From assembly GCA_035547155.1 (NCBI GenBank), contig DASZVJ010000186.1:1-44252 (forward strand): a stretch of DNA of 44,252 bases. The letters are read 5' to 3'. The position numbers and the translations under genes were made by a program. Within the stretch, counting starts at the first letter, position 1; each line of letters starts with the position of its first letter. Shown piece after piece: positions 33,080-43,634 of the stretch. The notes beneath the pieces are model-generated. The model ran no database searches, was not told where the DNA came from, and saw only the letters and a list, made by a program, of their open reading frames with translations. Source of the stretch: CAZNMF01 sp035547155. GTDB taxonomy: Bacteria > Acidobacteriota > Vicinamibacteria > Vicinamibacterales > SCN-69-37.

Positions 33080-34318
33080 CTACCCCAACAGCTTCTGGAC
33101 GCGCGTGAGCGCGAGCACGAGCGCGTCGACGTCCGACGCGGTGTTGTACATCGCGAACGACGCGCGCGCCGTCGCCGGAATACCGAAGCGATCCATGACC
33201 GGCTGCGCGCAGTGATGGCCAGTACGAATCGCCACGCCTTCCTGATCGACGATCGTGCCGATGTCGTGCGGATGGATGCCTGACATGACGAACGAGATCA
33301 CACCGGCCTTCCGTCGCGCGCGGCCGACGATCTGCAGGCCGGGAATGGCGGCCAACGCGGCGGACGCGTCGTGCAACAGCGCCGACTCATGTGCCTCGAT
33401 GCGATCGAACCCAATCGCACGCACGTAGTCGATCGCACGATGCAGACCGATCGCGCCCGCGATGTGCGGCGTGCCGGCCTCGAACTTGTGCGGCAGATCG
33501 TTCCAGGTGCTTTCTTCGAACGTCACCGTGCGGATCATGTCGCCGCCGCCGAGGAACGGCGGCATCGCGTCGAGGATCGACTCCCGGCCGTAGAGCACGC
33601 CGATGCCCGTCGGGCCGAACAGCTTGTGGCCGGTGAACACGTAGAGGTCCGCACCCAGCGCGCGCACGTCGACGGCCATGTGGCTGACGGCCTGCGAGCC
33701 GTCGATGAGCACGGTGGCGCCGACGCGCTTCGCGGCGGCGACGATCGTCTCGACGGGATTGATGGTGCCCAGCGCATTCGACACGTGCACGGCCGCGACG
33801 ATCTTCGTCCGCTCGTTCACGAGCCGATCGAGCTCGTCGAGCATCAGCTCGCCGCGATCGTCCATCGGAACGACGCGTAACGTCGCGCCCACGCGGCGGC
33901 AGAGCTGCTGCCACGGCACGATGTTCGAGTGATGCTCCATCGCGGTGATGAGCACCTCGTCGCCCGCGCGGACGTACTCGTCGCCCCACGCGCGCGCGAC
34001 GAGGTTGATGGACTCGGTCGCGTTCCTCGTGAAGACGATTTCCGACGTCGACGCCGCATTGAGAAATGCGCGCACCGCCTCGCGCGCCGCCTCGTGGGCG
34101 AGGGTCGCGCGCTCGCTCAGCTCGTGGACGCCGCGATGGATGTTGGCGTTGTCGTGTGCGTAGTACCCGGTGAGCGCGTCGATGACCGTCCGCGGCTTCT
34201 GCGACGTGGCGGCGTTGTCGAGGTAGACGAGCGGCTTGCCGCGGACGAGCTGGTCCAGTGCCGGGAAATCCGCGCGCAGCGCGCGCGCGTCCAGAACATG
34301 GTCCGCGGACTTGATCAT
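33080..34318 (-). CDS. sufS: Cysteine desulfurase SufS (group II)
   Basis: 412 residues. Group II cysteine desulfurase supplying sulfur to SufU and SufBCD. Motifs: VYLDNAATSQKPRTVIDAL, TRNATESINLVA, DGSQAVSHMAVDV, the PLP lysine in FTGHKLFGPTGIGVLYG, and the active-site cysteine in RTGHHCAQPVM. It begins 10 bases after sufD ends. The window holds a second desulfurase at 27322-28476 of the other group. Confidence 0.96.
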   Translation of the reverse strand: MIKSADHVLDARALRADFPALDQLVRGKPLVYLDNAATSQKPRTVIDALTGYYAHDNANIHRGVHELSERATLAHEAAREAVRAFLNAASTSEIVFTRNATESINLVARAWGDEYVRAGDEVLITAMEHHSNIVPWQQLCRRVGATLRVVPMDDRGELMLDELDRLVNERTKIVAAVHVSNALGTINPVETIVAAAKRVGATVLIDGSQAVSHMAVDVRALGADLYVFTGHKLFGPTGIGVLYGRESILDAMPPFLGGGDMIRTVTFEESTWNDLPHKFEAGTPHIAGAIGLHRAIDYVRAIGFDRIEAHESALLHDASAALAAIPGLQIVGRARRKAGVISFVMSGIHPHDIGTIVDQEGVAIRTGHHCAQPVMDRFGIPATARASFAMYNTASDVDALVLALTRVQKLLG

Positions 34319-34328
34319 CGCTTCCCTC

Positions 34329-35615
34329 TTACGCCGGCAGGCCCAGCTTCTCCTCGACGAGCGCCATCGCCGTCGCGCGCAGCTCGTCCGAGCGCACGCC
34401 GTTCAGCACGTCGCCGGCGAACGCGTGAATCAGCATGTTGCGCGCGTCGATCGCGCTGATGCCGCGCGCCTTCAGATAGAACAGCGCGTCCTCGTCGAGC
34501 TGACCGATCGCCGCGCCGTGCGTGCACTTGACGTCGTCGGCGAAGATCTCGAGCTGCGGCTTCGTGTTGATCTGCGCCTCGTCGGTCAGCAGCAGCGCTT
34601 TGTTCGTCTGCTTCGCGTCGGTCTTCTGCGCGTCCTGGCGAACGATGATCTTGCCGTTGAACACGGCGCGTGCGCGGCCGGTCAGGATGCCCTTGTAGAC
34701 CTCATGGCTCGGACAGTGCGGCTGCGCGTGATCGATCGTCGTGTGCGTGTCGACGAGCGCCTCGCCGCCGGCCACGTAGAGCCCGTTCAGCGTGCACTCG
34801 GCGCCGTCGCCGTCGAGCACGGAGACAATGTCGTTGCGCGCGATGCGGCCGCCGACCGTCACGGCCTGTGACGTGAACGTCCCGCCGCGGCCCGTGCGGA
34901 CGAACATGCCGCCGAGATGGAACGACGCGTCGTGCTGGCGCTGCAGCTTGACGTGATCGAGCAGCGCGCCGGGCGCGACGTGGACATCCGTCGTCGCGTT
35001 GACGAACGCGACGCCGTCGCCGACGGTCGCATACGACTCGACGATCGACGCCTGGGCCTGCTCGCCGGCGACGATCGCCAGCCGCGGCGATACGAGGATC
35101 GGCGTCCGGCCGGTCACCGCGATGGACAGGACGTGGATCGGCTCGCGGACGATCGCGCGCGGCGCGATGTCGAGCACGACGACGTCGTCGAAGAACGCCG
35201 TGTTCAGATCGACGAAGACGGTTCCGCCCGCGGGCCTCGCTGCGACGAGCTCGCTCGCGCGGGCGTCGCGGATCGTCCGCAGCGTCACGCCGGCCGGCAG
35301 TCCGCGAGCGGCGCTCGCGACGCGGCCGTTGACGACGACAATGGTCGTGTCCGCAGGCAGGCCGGCGGACAATTTCGCGAGCGTCGCCGCGTCGACGTGC
35401 GCCTCGGGCGCCCGTTCGAACGTGGCGGACGCGATCGGCGCGACGTTCGTGAAGCGCCACTCCTCCTCGCGCGTCGTCGGGAACCCGCGGCTGATGAAGC
35501 GATCGAACGCGGCCTGGCGCGCCGACGCCAGCGCGTCGCGCCCGAACGCCGCGTCGCGCTTGAAGGCGTCGAATGCGGAGACGTAGGTCTCGTGCCGTTC
35601 GGCGAGCTGCGTCAT
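34329..35615 (-). CDS. sufD: Fe-S cluster assembly scaffold subunit SufD
   Basis: A 428-residue partner of SufB in the SufBC2D scaffold. The N-terminal helical part (FISRGFPTTREEEWRFTNVAP) precedes the right-handed beta-helix core. The C-terminal segment ADDVKCTHGAAIGQLDEDALFYLKARGI holds the conserved His of SufD cluster assembly. It lies 2 bases after sufC, in standard suf order. Confidence 0.95.
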   Translation of the reverse strand: MTQLAERHETYVSAFDAFKRDAAFGRDALASARQAAFDRFISRGFPTTREEEWRFTNVAPIASATFERAPEAHVDAATLAKLSAGLPADTTIVVVNGRVASAARGLPAGVTLRTIRDARASELVAARPAGGTVFVDLNTAFFDDVVVLDIAPRAIVREPIHVLSIAVTGRTPILVSPRLAIVAGEQAQASIVESYATVGDGVAFVNATTDVHVAPGALLDHVKLQRQHDASFHLGGMFVRTGRGGTFTSQAVTVGGRIARNDIVSVLDGDGAECTLNGLYVAGGEALVDTHTTIDHAQPHCPSHEVYKGILTGRARAVFNGKIIVRQDAQKTDAKQTNKALLLTDEAQINTKPQLEIFADDVKCTHGAAIGQLDEDALFYLKARGISAIDARNMLIHAFAGDVLNGVRSDELRATAMALVEEKLGLPA

Positions 35616-35617
35616 GA

Positions 35618-36382
<765 letters not shown>

Positions 36383-36390
36383 AAATATTG

Positions 36391-36460
36391 GGTTCCAGGT
36401 TCTGGGTTCTAAGTTCTCGGTTCTGATTTCTTAGTTCGACGTTCCAAGTTCGAAGTTGAC
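36391..36460. repeat. Ten degenerate heptamers in the sufB-sufC spacer
   Basis: The 70 bases divide without gaps into ten seven-base units: GGTTCCA, GGTTCTG, GGTTCTA, AGTTCTC, GGTTCTG, ATTTCTT, AGTTCGA, CGTTCCA, AGTTCGA, AGTTGAC. The consensus is roughly rGTTCnn. In the sense of the suf mRNA the units read nnGAACy. The last three units recur inverted in the sufA-sufB spacer. Confidence 0.9.
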
Positions 36461-36469
36461 AGGCGCTTC

Positions 36470-37912
<1,443 letters not shown>

Positions 37913-37924
37913 AGACGATAAGCG

Positions 37925-37945
37925 GTCAATTTCGAACTTGGAACG
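37925..37945. repeat. Heptad-type repeat in the sufA-sufB spacer, inverted relative to the sufB-sufC copy
   Basis: Read on the minus strand, the 21 bases match 36440-36460 read on the plus strand at 20 of 21 positions; the core is CGTTCCAAGTTCGAA. The two copies bracket sufB as an inverted repeat about 1.5 kb apart. The 12-mer AATTTCGAACTT inside it occurs again at 32511-32522. Confidence 0.85.
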
Positions 37946-37957
37946 TTTAAAGCGCTC

Positions 37958-38284
37958 TCACACCGAGAACGACGTGCCGCAGCCGCACGTGCTCTTCGCC
38001 TGCGGGTTCTGGAACACGAAGCCGCGGCTGAGCAGGCTCGTGTCGTAGTCGAGCGTCGTGCCGTCGAGCAGCCGGTGGCTGCGCGCATCGGTCCACACGC
38101 GCGCGCCGTCAGCGCCTTCGAAAATCAAATCGTTCTCGCGCGGCGCCGGTTCCCAGGCGAACACGTACTCGAATCCCGAGCAGCCCCCCGCCTTCACGCC
38201 GACGCGAAGACCGGCGGCCTCCGTGTACTGCTGGGCGATCAGCTTTCGGATTTGACGCGATGCGTTCTCGGTAACCGTGATCAT
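37958..38284 (-). CDS. sufA: A-type Fe-S carrier SufA (HesB/IscA family)
   Basis: A 108-residue carrier that receives clusters and passes them on. The three cysteines are in KAGGCSGFEYVFAW and the terminal STCGCGTSF. The start MITVTENASRQIRKLIAQQY at 38284 is the normal family N-terminus. It follows the Rrf2 regulator gene by 20 bases and precedes sufB. Confidence 0.93.
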   Translation of the reverse strand: MITVTENASRQIRKLIAQQYTEAAGLRVGVKAGGCSGFEYVFAWEPAPRENDLIFEGADGARVWTDARSHRLLDGTTLDYDTSLLSRGFVFQNPQAKSTCGCGTSFSV

Positions 38285-38304
38285 GACCCGACGTTCCTGT
38301 TCCG

Positions 38305-38763
38305 CTATTTCCTCAACATCGCCAACGGCACCACGTCCGGCGGCGGGGTCGGGATCGCCATGTCCGCGGCCAGCTCCGACACCGACGTCGCAGCCAGCGC
38401 CGAAATGATGCGGTCCTTGATGCGCCAGAGCGGGTCGCGGATGTTGCACTTCGAGTACTGCTCGCAGCTGTGATCCGCGTCCGAGCACGCCGTCACCGTC
38501 AGCGGCCCGTCGACCGCCTGGATGACGTCGGCCACGGAGATCCGATCGGCGGGCCGGCTCAGCGCGTAGCCGCCGCGAATGCCCTGCACGGACACCAGCA
38601 GCCGGCCGCGCACGAGCTTCTGCAACACCTTCGCGAGCAGCTCTGACGGAATGTCGTACGTCTCGGCGAGCTCGCGCGACGACATCGCACCGCGATCGTG
38701 ATGCGCCGCCAGATGGCGCATCGCCAGCAACGCATAATCCGCTTTCTTCGAGAGCCTCAGCAT
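38305..38763 (-). CDS. Rrf2-family Fe-S regulator (IscR/SufR-like)
   Basis: A 152-residue winged-helix repressor whose cluster state would report Fe-S supply. The N-terminal HTH reads LSKKADYALLAMRHLA and SSRELAETYDIPSELLAKVLQKL, the wing is GIRGGYALSRP, and the cluster cysteines are in ACSDADHSCEQYSKC. The C-terminal region is ordinary. It is first in the suf operon, and a matching palindromic box covers its promoter, so autoregulation is likely. Confidence 0.93.
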   Translation of the reverse strand: MLRLSKKADYALLAMRHLAAHHDRGAMSSRELAETYDIPSELLAKVLQKLVRGRLLVSVQGIRGGYALSRPADRISVADVIQAVDGPLTVTACSDADHSCEQYSKCNIRDPLWRIKDRIISALAATSVSELAADMAIPTPPPDVVPLAMLRK

Positions 38764-38783
38764 GGGTGATGTCCAGTCGGGAG

Positions 38784-38808
38784 ATATCCGACCTCAGGAG
38801 TCCATTTT
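38784..38808. promoter_or_regulatory. IscR type-1-like operator over the suf promoter
   Basis: ATATCCGAC (38784-38792), six bases, AGTC (38799-38802) follows the layout ATASYYGAC-N6-AGTC of known IscR type-1 sites, though the right half is degenerate. Next to it GTCGG (38776-38780) and CCGAC (38788-38792) form an inverted repeat. The box overlaps the -10 region and the predicted transcription start of the Rrf2/suf operon. Confidence 0.55.
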
Positions 38809-38832
38809 AGCCACAGGCGGAAGCCGTCGCAA
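38804..38832 (-). promoter_or_regulatory. Sigma-70-type promoter of the suf operon
   Basis: On the minus strand TTGCGA (38827-38832) and TAAAAT (38804-38809) are 17 bases apart, predicting a start near 38797. This gives a leader of about 34 bases before the Rrf2 ATG at 38763. Confidence 0.6.
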
Positions 38833-38870
38833 GGCCGATCTGCGCTAAGCTCTTGATGAGATTCGTCTTA

Positions 38871-39983
38871 CTAGCGCACGGAATTTTCCGCGCCAGCGCG
38901 CCGCCAGGCCTCGATGCCGCCAGCGAGGTTGCGCGCATCGACGCCTTTCGCGCGCAGCATCGCCACCGCGCGCGCGCTCCGCGCACCCGTGCGGCAGTGC
39001 ACGACGACGGGACGATCGCGCGGGAGCATGTCGATCATCGACGCGAGCGATCCGAGCGGCATCAACGTCGCGCGCTCGATGCGATCGAGGGCGTGCTCGG
39101 ACGGTTCGCGCACGTCGATCAACACGTGAGGCACCTGACGTTCGCGCCACGCGACCAGCTCATCCACCGTCATCGTTTCTTCCTTCGCAGGTGCGGCGCA
39201 CGAAACTGTCACGGCTTCCAGCGTCGTGATCGTCGGATGCGTGCCGCACACGGGACACGCGGGATCATGCGGGAGCGCGATGTCGCGCGCGCGCATGCGC
39301 AGCGCGTCGTAAGTCAGCAAACGCCCGACGAGCGGCGCGCCGATGCCCGCAATAATCTTGATCGTCTCGACGGCCTGCAGCGCGCCGATCACACCAGGCA
39401 ACACGCCGAGCACGCCCGCATCGGCGCAGTTGAGGATCAGGCCGTCCGGCGGCGGCTCCGGATGCAGGCAGCGATAGCACGGCCCGTCGGGCACTGCGAA
39501 GACCGCGACCTGCCCGTCGAACTGCGACACGCTGCCGAAGACGTTCGGCCGGTGCTCAAGGACGCACGCGTCGTTGACCAGATAGCGCGTCGCGAAATTG
39601 TCCGCGCCGTCGACGACGACGTCGACGCCGGCGACGAGATGACGCGCGTTCGTCTCGTCCAGGCGGCGTGCGATCGGCTCGACGTGCAGGTCCGGATGCC
39701 GCGCGCGCAGCCGATCCGCCGCGGCGTCCACTTTCGGCCGCCCGACATCGGCGGTGTCGAAAATCACCTGCCGCTGCAGATTGCTCTCGTCGACACAGTC
39801 GTCGTCGACGAGCACGAGCGTGCCGACGCCCGCCGCAGCCAGATACAGCGCCGCCGGCGAGCCGAGCCCGCCGACGCCCACGAGCAGGACGCGCGCAGCA
39901 TGCAACCGCTTCTTCGCTGCGAGGTCGAGGGTCGCCAGCGCCGATCGCGTGGACGGATCTGATCCAGTCACTGACTCCATCAT
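38871..39983 (-). CDS. MoeZ/MoeBR-like adenylyltransferase with C-terminal rhodanese domain
   Basis: A 370-residue E1-like enzyme that adenylates and thiolates small sulfur-carrier proteins (MoaD or ThiS type). The nucleotide site is VLLVGVGGLGSPAALYLAAAGVG. The zinc cysteines are in CYRCLHP and CPVCGTH, and the conserved catalytic cysteine lies in ILNCADAGVLG. The rhodanese domain (about 270-370) has VLIDVREPSEH and the active cysteine in VVVHCRTGARSARAV. The frame is open far upstream. Two consecutive ATGs at 39983 and 39980 follow a GAGG, and either may be used. It could serve Moco synthesis with moaB and moeA. Confidence 0.92.
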   Translation of the reverse strand: MMESVTGSDPSTRSALATLDLAAKKRLHAARVLLVGVGGLGSPAALYLAAAGVGTLVLVDDDCVDESNLQRQVIFDTADVGRPKVDAAADRLRARHPDLHVEPIARRLDETNARHLVAGVDVVVDGADNFATRYLVNDACVLEHRPNVFGSVSQFDGQVAVFAVPDGPCYRCLHPEPPPDGLILNCADAGVLGVLPGVIGALQAVETIKIIAGIGAPLVGRLLTYDALRMRARDIALPHDPACPVCGTHPTITTLEAVTVSCAAPAKEETMTVDELVAWRERQVPHVLIDVREPSEHALDRIERATLMPLGSLASMIDMLPRDRPVVVHCRTGARSARAVAMLRAKGVDARNLAGGIEAWRRAGAENSVR

Positions 39984-40154
39984 GCCTCGTTCCGGCGGCG
40001 GCCAGCCGGCTCGCGAACCGCGCGCGGCGCGGACGGGTCCGTGCGACGCGAAAACCCAGCCGTGATCGATGGACTGCGACGATAATCGAGGCACGCGACG
40101 CGCCCGGCAGCGGGTCTGACCCGTCGTGTCACGGCTCGCGTGGACGCTGCAGTG

Positions 40155-41402
40155 ATGACTTCCGGACTTCTGACCGCACTCGTGGGCGCCGTGTTCGGCG
40201 CGGCAGCCGTGGCAATCGTCTGGCTCTGGCGGAGCCGCCAGATGGCGGCCGATCTCGCGAGGCTGCAGGCAGAGCGCGATGCCGCCCTCCAGGCCGTCAG
40301 CGACCAGCGCGTGCTGCTCAGTCAGACGCAGACCGACGTGCGCGAGACCTTCGCGGCGCTCTCTCGCGAAGCGCTGAAGGACAACCGTGCCGAGATCGTG
40401 CAGAGCGCCGAAGCGCTGCTCGCGCCAGTGCGTGACACGCTCGGCCGCGTGCAGACGCAGCTCGCGGACGTGGACAAGGCACGCGAAGGCACGTTCCAAG
40501 CCGTCTCCGCGCAACTGCGCTCGCTGTCACTCGCGCAGGATCGGCTGCGAACCGCGACGGAAGGCCTGTCTCAATCGCTGCGCTCGCCGAACGTGCGCGG
40601 CAAGTGGGGCGAGATCCAGCTGCGACGCATCCTGGAGCTTGCCGGCATGATCGCGCAGTGCGACTTCGTCGAAAAGCCGACGAGCACGACCGCCGACGGC
40701 GCGCGTCAGACACCCGATCTCCTCGTCCGCCTCCCCGGCGACTCGTGCATCGTCATCGACTCGAAGGTCCCGATCGACGCGTACCTGTCCGCGTCCACGG
40801 CGGCAACGGATGAAGCGCGACAGGAATTGCTCGGCCGCCACGCGCGCCAAGTGCGCGATCACGTGCGCGCACTGGGTGCGAAGGAATACTGGCGGCAATT
40901 CGATCCCGCGCCGGAGTTCGTCGTGATGTTCCTGCCGCTGGAGCCGTTGCTGACGGCCGCGTTCGAGTATGACAACGCGCTGTTCGATCAGGCCGCGAGC
41001 CTGCGTGTGATTCTGGCGACGCCGATGTCGCTGCTCGCGCTCCTGCGAACCGTGGCGTACGGCTGGCAGCAGCAGGCGCTCGCGCGCAACGCCGAAGAGA
41101 TCCACGCGCTCGGGCGCGAGCTCTACGAACGGCTCGCGACGATGACAGAGCACCTCGATGTCATGGGACAGAGCCTGAAGCGCGCCGCCGCCGGTTACGA
41201 CGCCTTCGTCGGCTCGCTGGAACGAAAAGTCCTGACGGGCGCGCGACGGTTCAAGGAGCTGGGCGTCAGCACGCCCAAGGTCATCGAAACGCCGGACCAG
41301 CTGAACCTGTCGTTGCGAAGCGTCCGCCGCGACGACTCGACGTCCGCGTCGGCGGGCGATGACGAAGAAGCCGTCGCTAGCGCAACGCCACCGTCACGGT
41401 GA
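40155..41402 (+). CDS. rmuC: DNA recombination protein RmuC homologue
   Basis: An N-terminal membrane anchor (LLTALVGAVFGAAAVAIVWLW) is followed by a coiled coil (about 30-120) and then the RmuC nuclease-like domain: SPNVRGKWGEIQLRRILELAGM, VIDSKVPIDAYLSA and FVVMFLPLEPLLTAAFEYD. RmuC limits inversions between short inverted repeats in E. coli. The start is an ATG at 40155; a GTG at 40140 in the same frame would add five residues. A GATAAT at 40081 may be its -10 box. Its end overlaps the convergent SIMPL gene by 26 bases. Confidence 0.93.
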   Translation: MTSGLLTALVGAVFGAAAVAIVWLWRSRQMAADLARLQAERDAALQAVSDQRVLLSQTQTDVRETFAALSREALKDNRAEIVQSAEALLAPVRDTLGRVQTQLADVDKAREGTFQAVSAQLRSLSLAQDRLRTATEGLSQSLRSPNVRGKWGEIQLRRILELAGMIAQCDFVEKPTSTTADGARQTPDLLVRLPGDSCIVIDSKVPIDAYLSASTAATDEARQELLGRHARQVRDHVRALGAKEYWRQFDPAPEFVVMFLPLEPLLTAAFEYDNALFDQAASLRVILATPMSLLALLRTVAYGWQQQALARNAEEIHALGRELYERLATMTEHLDVMGQSLKRAAAGYDAFVGSLERKVLTGARRFKELGVSTPKVIETPDQLNLSLRSVRRDDSTSASAGDDEEAVASATPPSR

Positions 41403-42084
41403 CTTCGACGCGGACCTCGATGTCGCCCGGCGTGATGGGCGTCTGCACGGGCTCTGCGGCCGCAGCCATTCGCATCACCGGCTGTGGTGACGTCGGACGG
41501 CTCGCGCCGGACTCTTCGATGCGGACGATCTCGCCGAGCGATCGCTTCGCGCCGCCGGCCATCGCCTGCGCGCGCGCCATCGCGGCTTCGACCGCCAGTC
41601 GCAGCGCGTCCGTCTCGGCCGCCTGCTGATCTTTCAGCGCAAAGCGCGGCCCCGAAATCGTCAGCGTCGTCGTCTTCGTCGCGTTCGCGGCGTCGATGAT
41701 GTCGCCGAGCCGATCGAGGTTGTCGACGCGCACGTCGATCTGATTGCGCACGAGATAGCCCTTCACCGTGCCGCGGCCGTTGTTCCAGTCCATCTCGGGC
41801 GTCAGGTAATAGCTCGTCGTGCGAATCGCGTCGGCGGGCACGCCCGCTCGACGCAGCGAGGCCTGAACGGCGGTCATGCCTTCCGCACTCTTGCGGCGCG
41901 CGTCTTCAGCTTTGACGTCGCGCGTCTCGGTCGCGACGGTCAGCCACGCCTGATCGGGCGCGCGTTTGACGGTCGCCTCGCCTTGCGCGACCACGACGGC
42001 TTGCGGCGACGACTGGGCGAGCGCGGGATCGACGCTGCACACGATCGCGGCCACGGCCATGAGCGGCAGAAGGAGTCTGGACAT
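41377..42084 (-). CDS. SIMPL-domain (DUF541) periplasmic protein
   Basis: 235 residues. Signal peptide MSRLLLPLMAVAAIVCSVDPALA, then the SIMPL/DUF541 domain: VVVAQGEATVKRAPDQAWLTV, the helical MTAVQASLRRAGVPADAIRTTSY, and GYLVRNQIDVRVDNLDRLGDIIDAA. Relatives are periplasmic or outer-membrane proteins, some linked to oxidative stress, but no biochemical function is settled. GGAGG lies 7 bases upstream of the ATG at 42084. The 250 bases upstream of it contain no recognisable gene. Confidence 0.9.
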   Translation of the reverse strand: MSRLLLPLMAVAAIVCSVDPALAQSSPQAVVVAQGEATVKRAPDQAWLTVATETRDVKAEDARRKSAEGMTAVQASLRRAGVPADAIRTTSYYLTPEMDWNNGRGTVKGYLVRNQIDVRVDNLDRLGDIIDAANATKTTTLTISGPRFALKDQQAAETDALRLAVEAAMARAQAMAGGAKRSLGEIVRIEESGASRPTSPQPVMRMAAAAEPVQTPITPGDIEVRVEVTVTVALR

Positions 42085-42337
42085 GGCAATCCTCCAGGGG
42101 AGCACGATCAGCATAGTCGGAGAATGCGATCGGCGCGATCGCATCAAGGAAGAACGCTGGAAAGCCTTGGCGAGCTCGGGCCCGGACGATCGGCCTCGCG
42201 CGATGATCGATCCTCGAGAGCGGCGCATTGGGGCCGGCGTCGCGCCCTCACGGATCGAATCGGCGGAAGCGCAACCGCTCCCGGACCCGGCTCAGCATCT
42301 ACAGACGCGCGGAACGCGTCAGTGGTTTGCGACGCGG

Positions 42338-42772
42338 TCAAGGTTTGACGACGAGCTTCGGGACTTCGGTGACGAGAAAGGCGGACAGATCGTCTTCCGT
42401 CAATGCCGACACGGACTTGTGCGCAGCGATCGGGCGCTCTTCGAGGATCAGCCCGCGTCGGCCGCGTGTGATGCTGACGCGGCCGACGACCGTCGGCTCG
42501 GCGCCACTCGCGTCGAGCTCGATCTCGAGATAGGTCTCGGGCGATGTTTCGGCCGCCAGGCGCGCGCTGGCGGCCGGCGTATGGACGACAAATCCATGAC
42601 CCGCCGCGTTGAGCACGATCGCTGCCTGACGCAACAGCGGCACCGCGATCGTCTCGAGGAACTGTTGATACGCCTTCGCCGCTTCGTCGACGACCGTGCG
42701 GCGGTCCGCCGCGTCTTTCCGCGCGTCGTCGATTGCCCGCAGGATCCGCTTCCGCAACTCCGAGACGTCCAT
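42338..42772 (-). CDS. Protein of unknown function
   Basis: 144 residues that I do not recognise. The first 40 form a charged helix (MDVSELRKRILRAIDDARKD, then RRTVVDEAAKAYQQFLETI). A mixed alpha/beta part with YLEIELDASGAEPTVVGRVSI follows, ending in LSAFLVTEVPKLVVKP. There is no signal peptide or membrane helix. The start at 42772 is preferred over upstream ATGs because a TACAAT -10-like box covers 42792-42797 and GAGG lies about 10 bases before it. It diverges from the DtxR-family gene. Confidence 0.7.
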   Translation of the reverse strand: MDVSELRKRILRAIDDARKDAADRRTVVDEAAKAYQQFLETIAVPLLRQAAIVLNAAGHGFVVHTPAASARLAAETSPETYLEIELDASGAEPTVVGRVSITRGRRGLILEERPIAAHKSVSALTEDDLSAFLVTEVPKLVVKP

Positions 42773-42822
42773 CGTCGATAGCCTCGCGGTCATTGTATGA
42801 AATGCCGGGGCCATCGCCGGCC

Positions 42823-42835
42823 CATAATGGCGCCA
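42823..42835 (+). promoter_or_regulatory. CATAAT -10 box six bases before the DtxR-family ATG (leaderless start predicted)
   Basis: CATAAT at 42823-42828, six bases, ATG at 42835, with no ribosome binding site. This is the third case of the same spacing in the window. Confidence 0.5.
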
Positions 42836-43509
42836 TGCTGCCGTCGCAGACCGTCGAGAACTACCTGAAGACGATCTATCTGGCTCAGATCGCGGCGCCG
42901 GACCAGTCCGCGCTCGTGCCGATGGGCCAGCTCGCGTCGGCGCTCGGCGTCGTGCCGGGGACCGCGACGACGATGATGAAGACGCTGGCGGAATCGGGGC
43001 TCGTGCACTACGAGCCGTACATGGGCGTGCGGCTGACGCCGGCGGGCACGAAGCTCGCCAGCCTCGTGCTGCGCCGGCACCGGCTGATCGAGCTGTTCCT
43101 CGTCAAGGTCCTCAACATGAGCTGGACCGACGTCCACGACGAAGCCGAGCGGCTCGAGCATGCGGTGTCCGAGCGGCTGATCGATCGCATCGACGAGATG
43201 CTGGGCCGGCCGGCGGTCGATCCGCACGGCGATCCGATTCCGACGGCCGAAGGCACGATCGCCCAGCCGGATCACATCGATCTCGCGTCAGCGCCCATCG
43301 GCACGACCGTCACGATCGCGCGCGTCGTCGATCAGGACCCGGATTTCCTACGCTTTATCGAGGATCGCGATCTGATGCCGGGCCGCCAGATCCGGATCGT
43401 CCAACGCGATCTCGCTGCCGACGCCCTTCAAATCATTCCCACATCAGGCGAGCCGATTGCGATTGGGCTGCGCGCCGCCGCCAAGGTCATGGTCAGCCTG
43501 GGCGGGTGA
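42835..43509 (+). CDS. DtxR/MntR-family metal-dependent regulator
   Basis: A 224-residue iron- or manganese-dependent repressor. The winged HTH (TVENYLKTIYLAQIA, GQLASALGVVPGTATTMMKTLAESGLV) is followed by the metal-binding dimer domain (RRHRLIELFLVKVLNMSW, DEAERLEHAVSERLIDRID) with Glu and His ligands and the HGDPIP segment. A C-terminal SH3-like FeoA domain (about 150-224) includes DRDLMPGRQIRIVQRD. Iron versus manganese cannot be told by eye. The next gene downstream has a palindrome over its promoter and may be a target. Confidence 0.92.
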   Translation: MLPSQTVENYLKTIYLAQIAAPDQSALVPMGQLASALGVVPGTATTMMKTLAESGLVHYEPYMGVRLTPAGTKLASLVLRRHRLIELFLVKVLNMSWTDVHDEAERLEHAVSERLIDRIDEMLGRPAVDPHGDPIPTAEGTIAQPDHIDLASAPIGTTVTIARVVDQDPDFLRFIEDRDLMPGRQIRIVQRDLAADALQIIPTSGEPIAIGLRAAAKVMVSLGG

Positions 43510-43581
43510 CGAAACCGCTGCAGAGACGCAAGGACGGCTGCGCGCTGTTCGCCCCGTCCGGCAGGGCCGACTCGGCGCCGC

Positions 43582-43610
43582 TTGCATTTTGAAGGATCGT
43601 CTTATATATT
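43582..43610 (+). promoter_or_regulatory. Promoter of the partial outer-membrane protein gene
   Basis: TTGCAT (43582-43587) and TATATT (43605-43610) with a 17-base spacer, in a locally AT-rich stretch that stands out from the GC-rich surroundings. The predicted start is near 43617, 18 bases before the ATG. Confidence 0.55.
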
Positions 43611-43624
43611 TTGAGTTATCAAAA
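43609..43624. promoter_or_regulatory. Perfect palindrome over -10 box and start site
   Basis: TTTTGA-GTTA-TCAAAA, with six-base perfect arms, overlaps the end of the -10 box and the likely transcription start. This is an operator-like position. The regulator is unknown; the DtxR-family gene just upstream is a candidate by proximity only. Confidence 0.5.
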
Positions 43625-43634
43625 CGACAACAAC

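Noticed and set aside
39984..40514. Long N-terminal extension of the MoeZ-like protein
   Set aside because: It overlaps rmuC in antisense, is Arg-rich and has no family similarity; tandem ATGs with GAGG give a good start at 39983 or 39980.
43532..43559. GGACGG / CCGTCC hairpin after the DtxR-family gene as a terminator
   Set aside because: No T tract follows and such short GC-rich repeats are expected by chance here.
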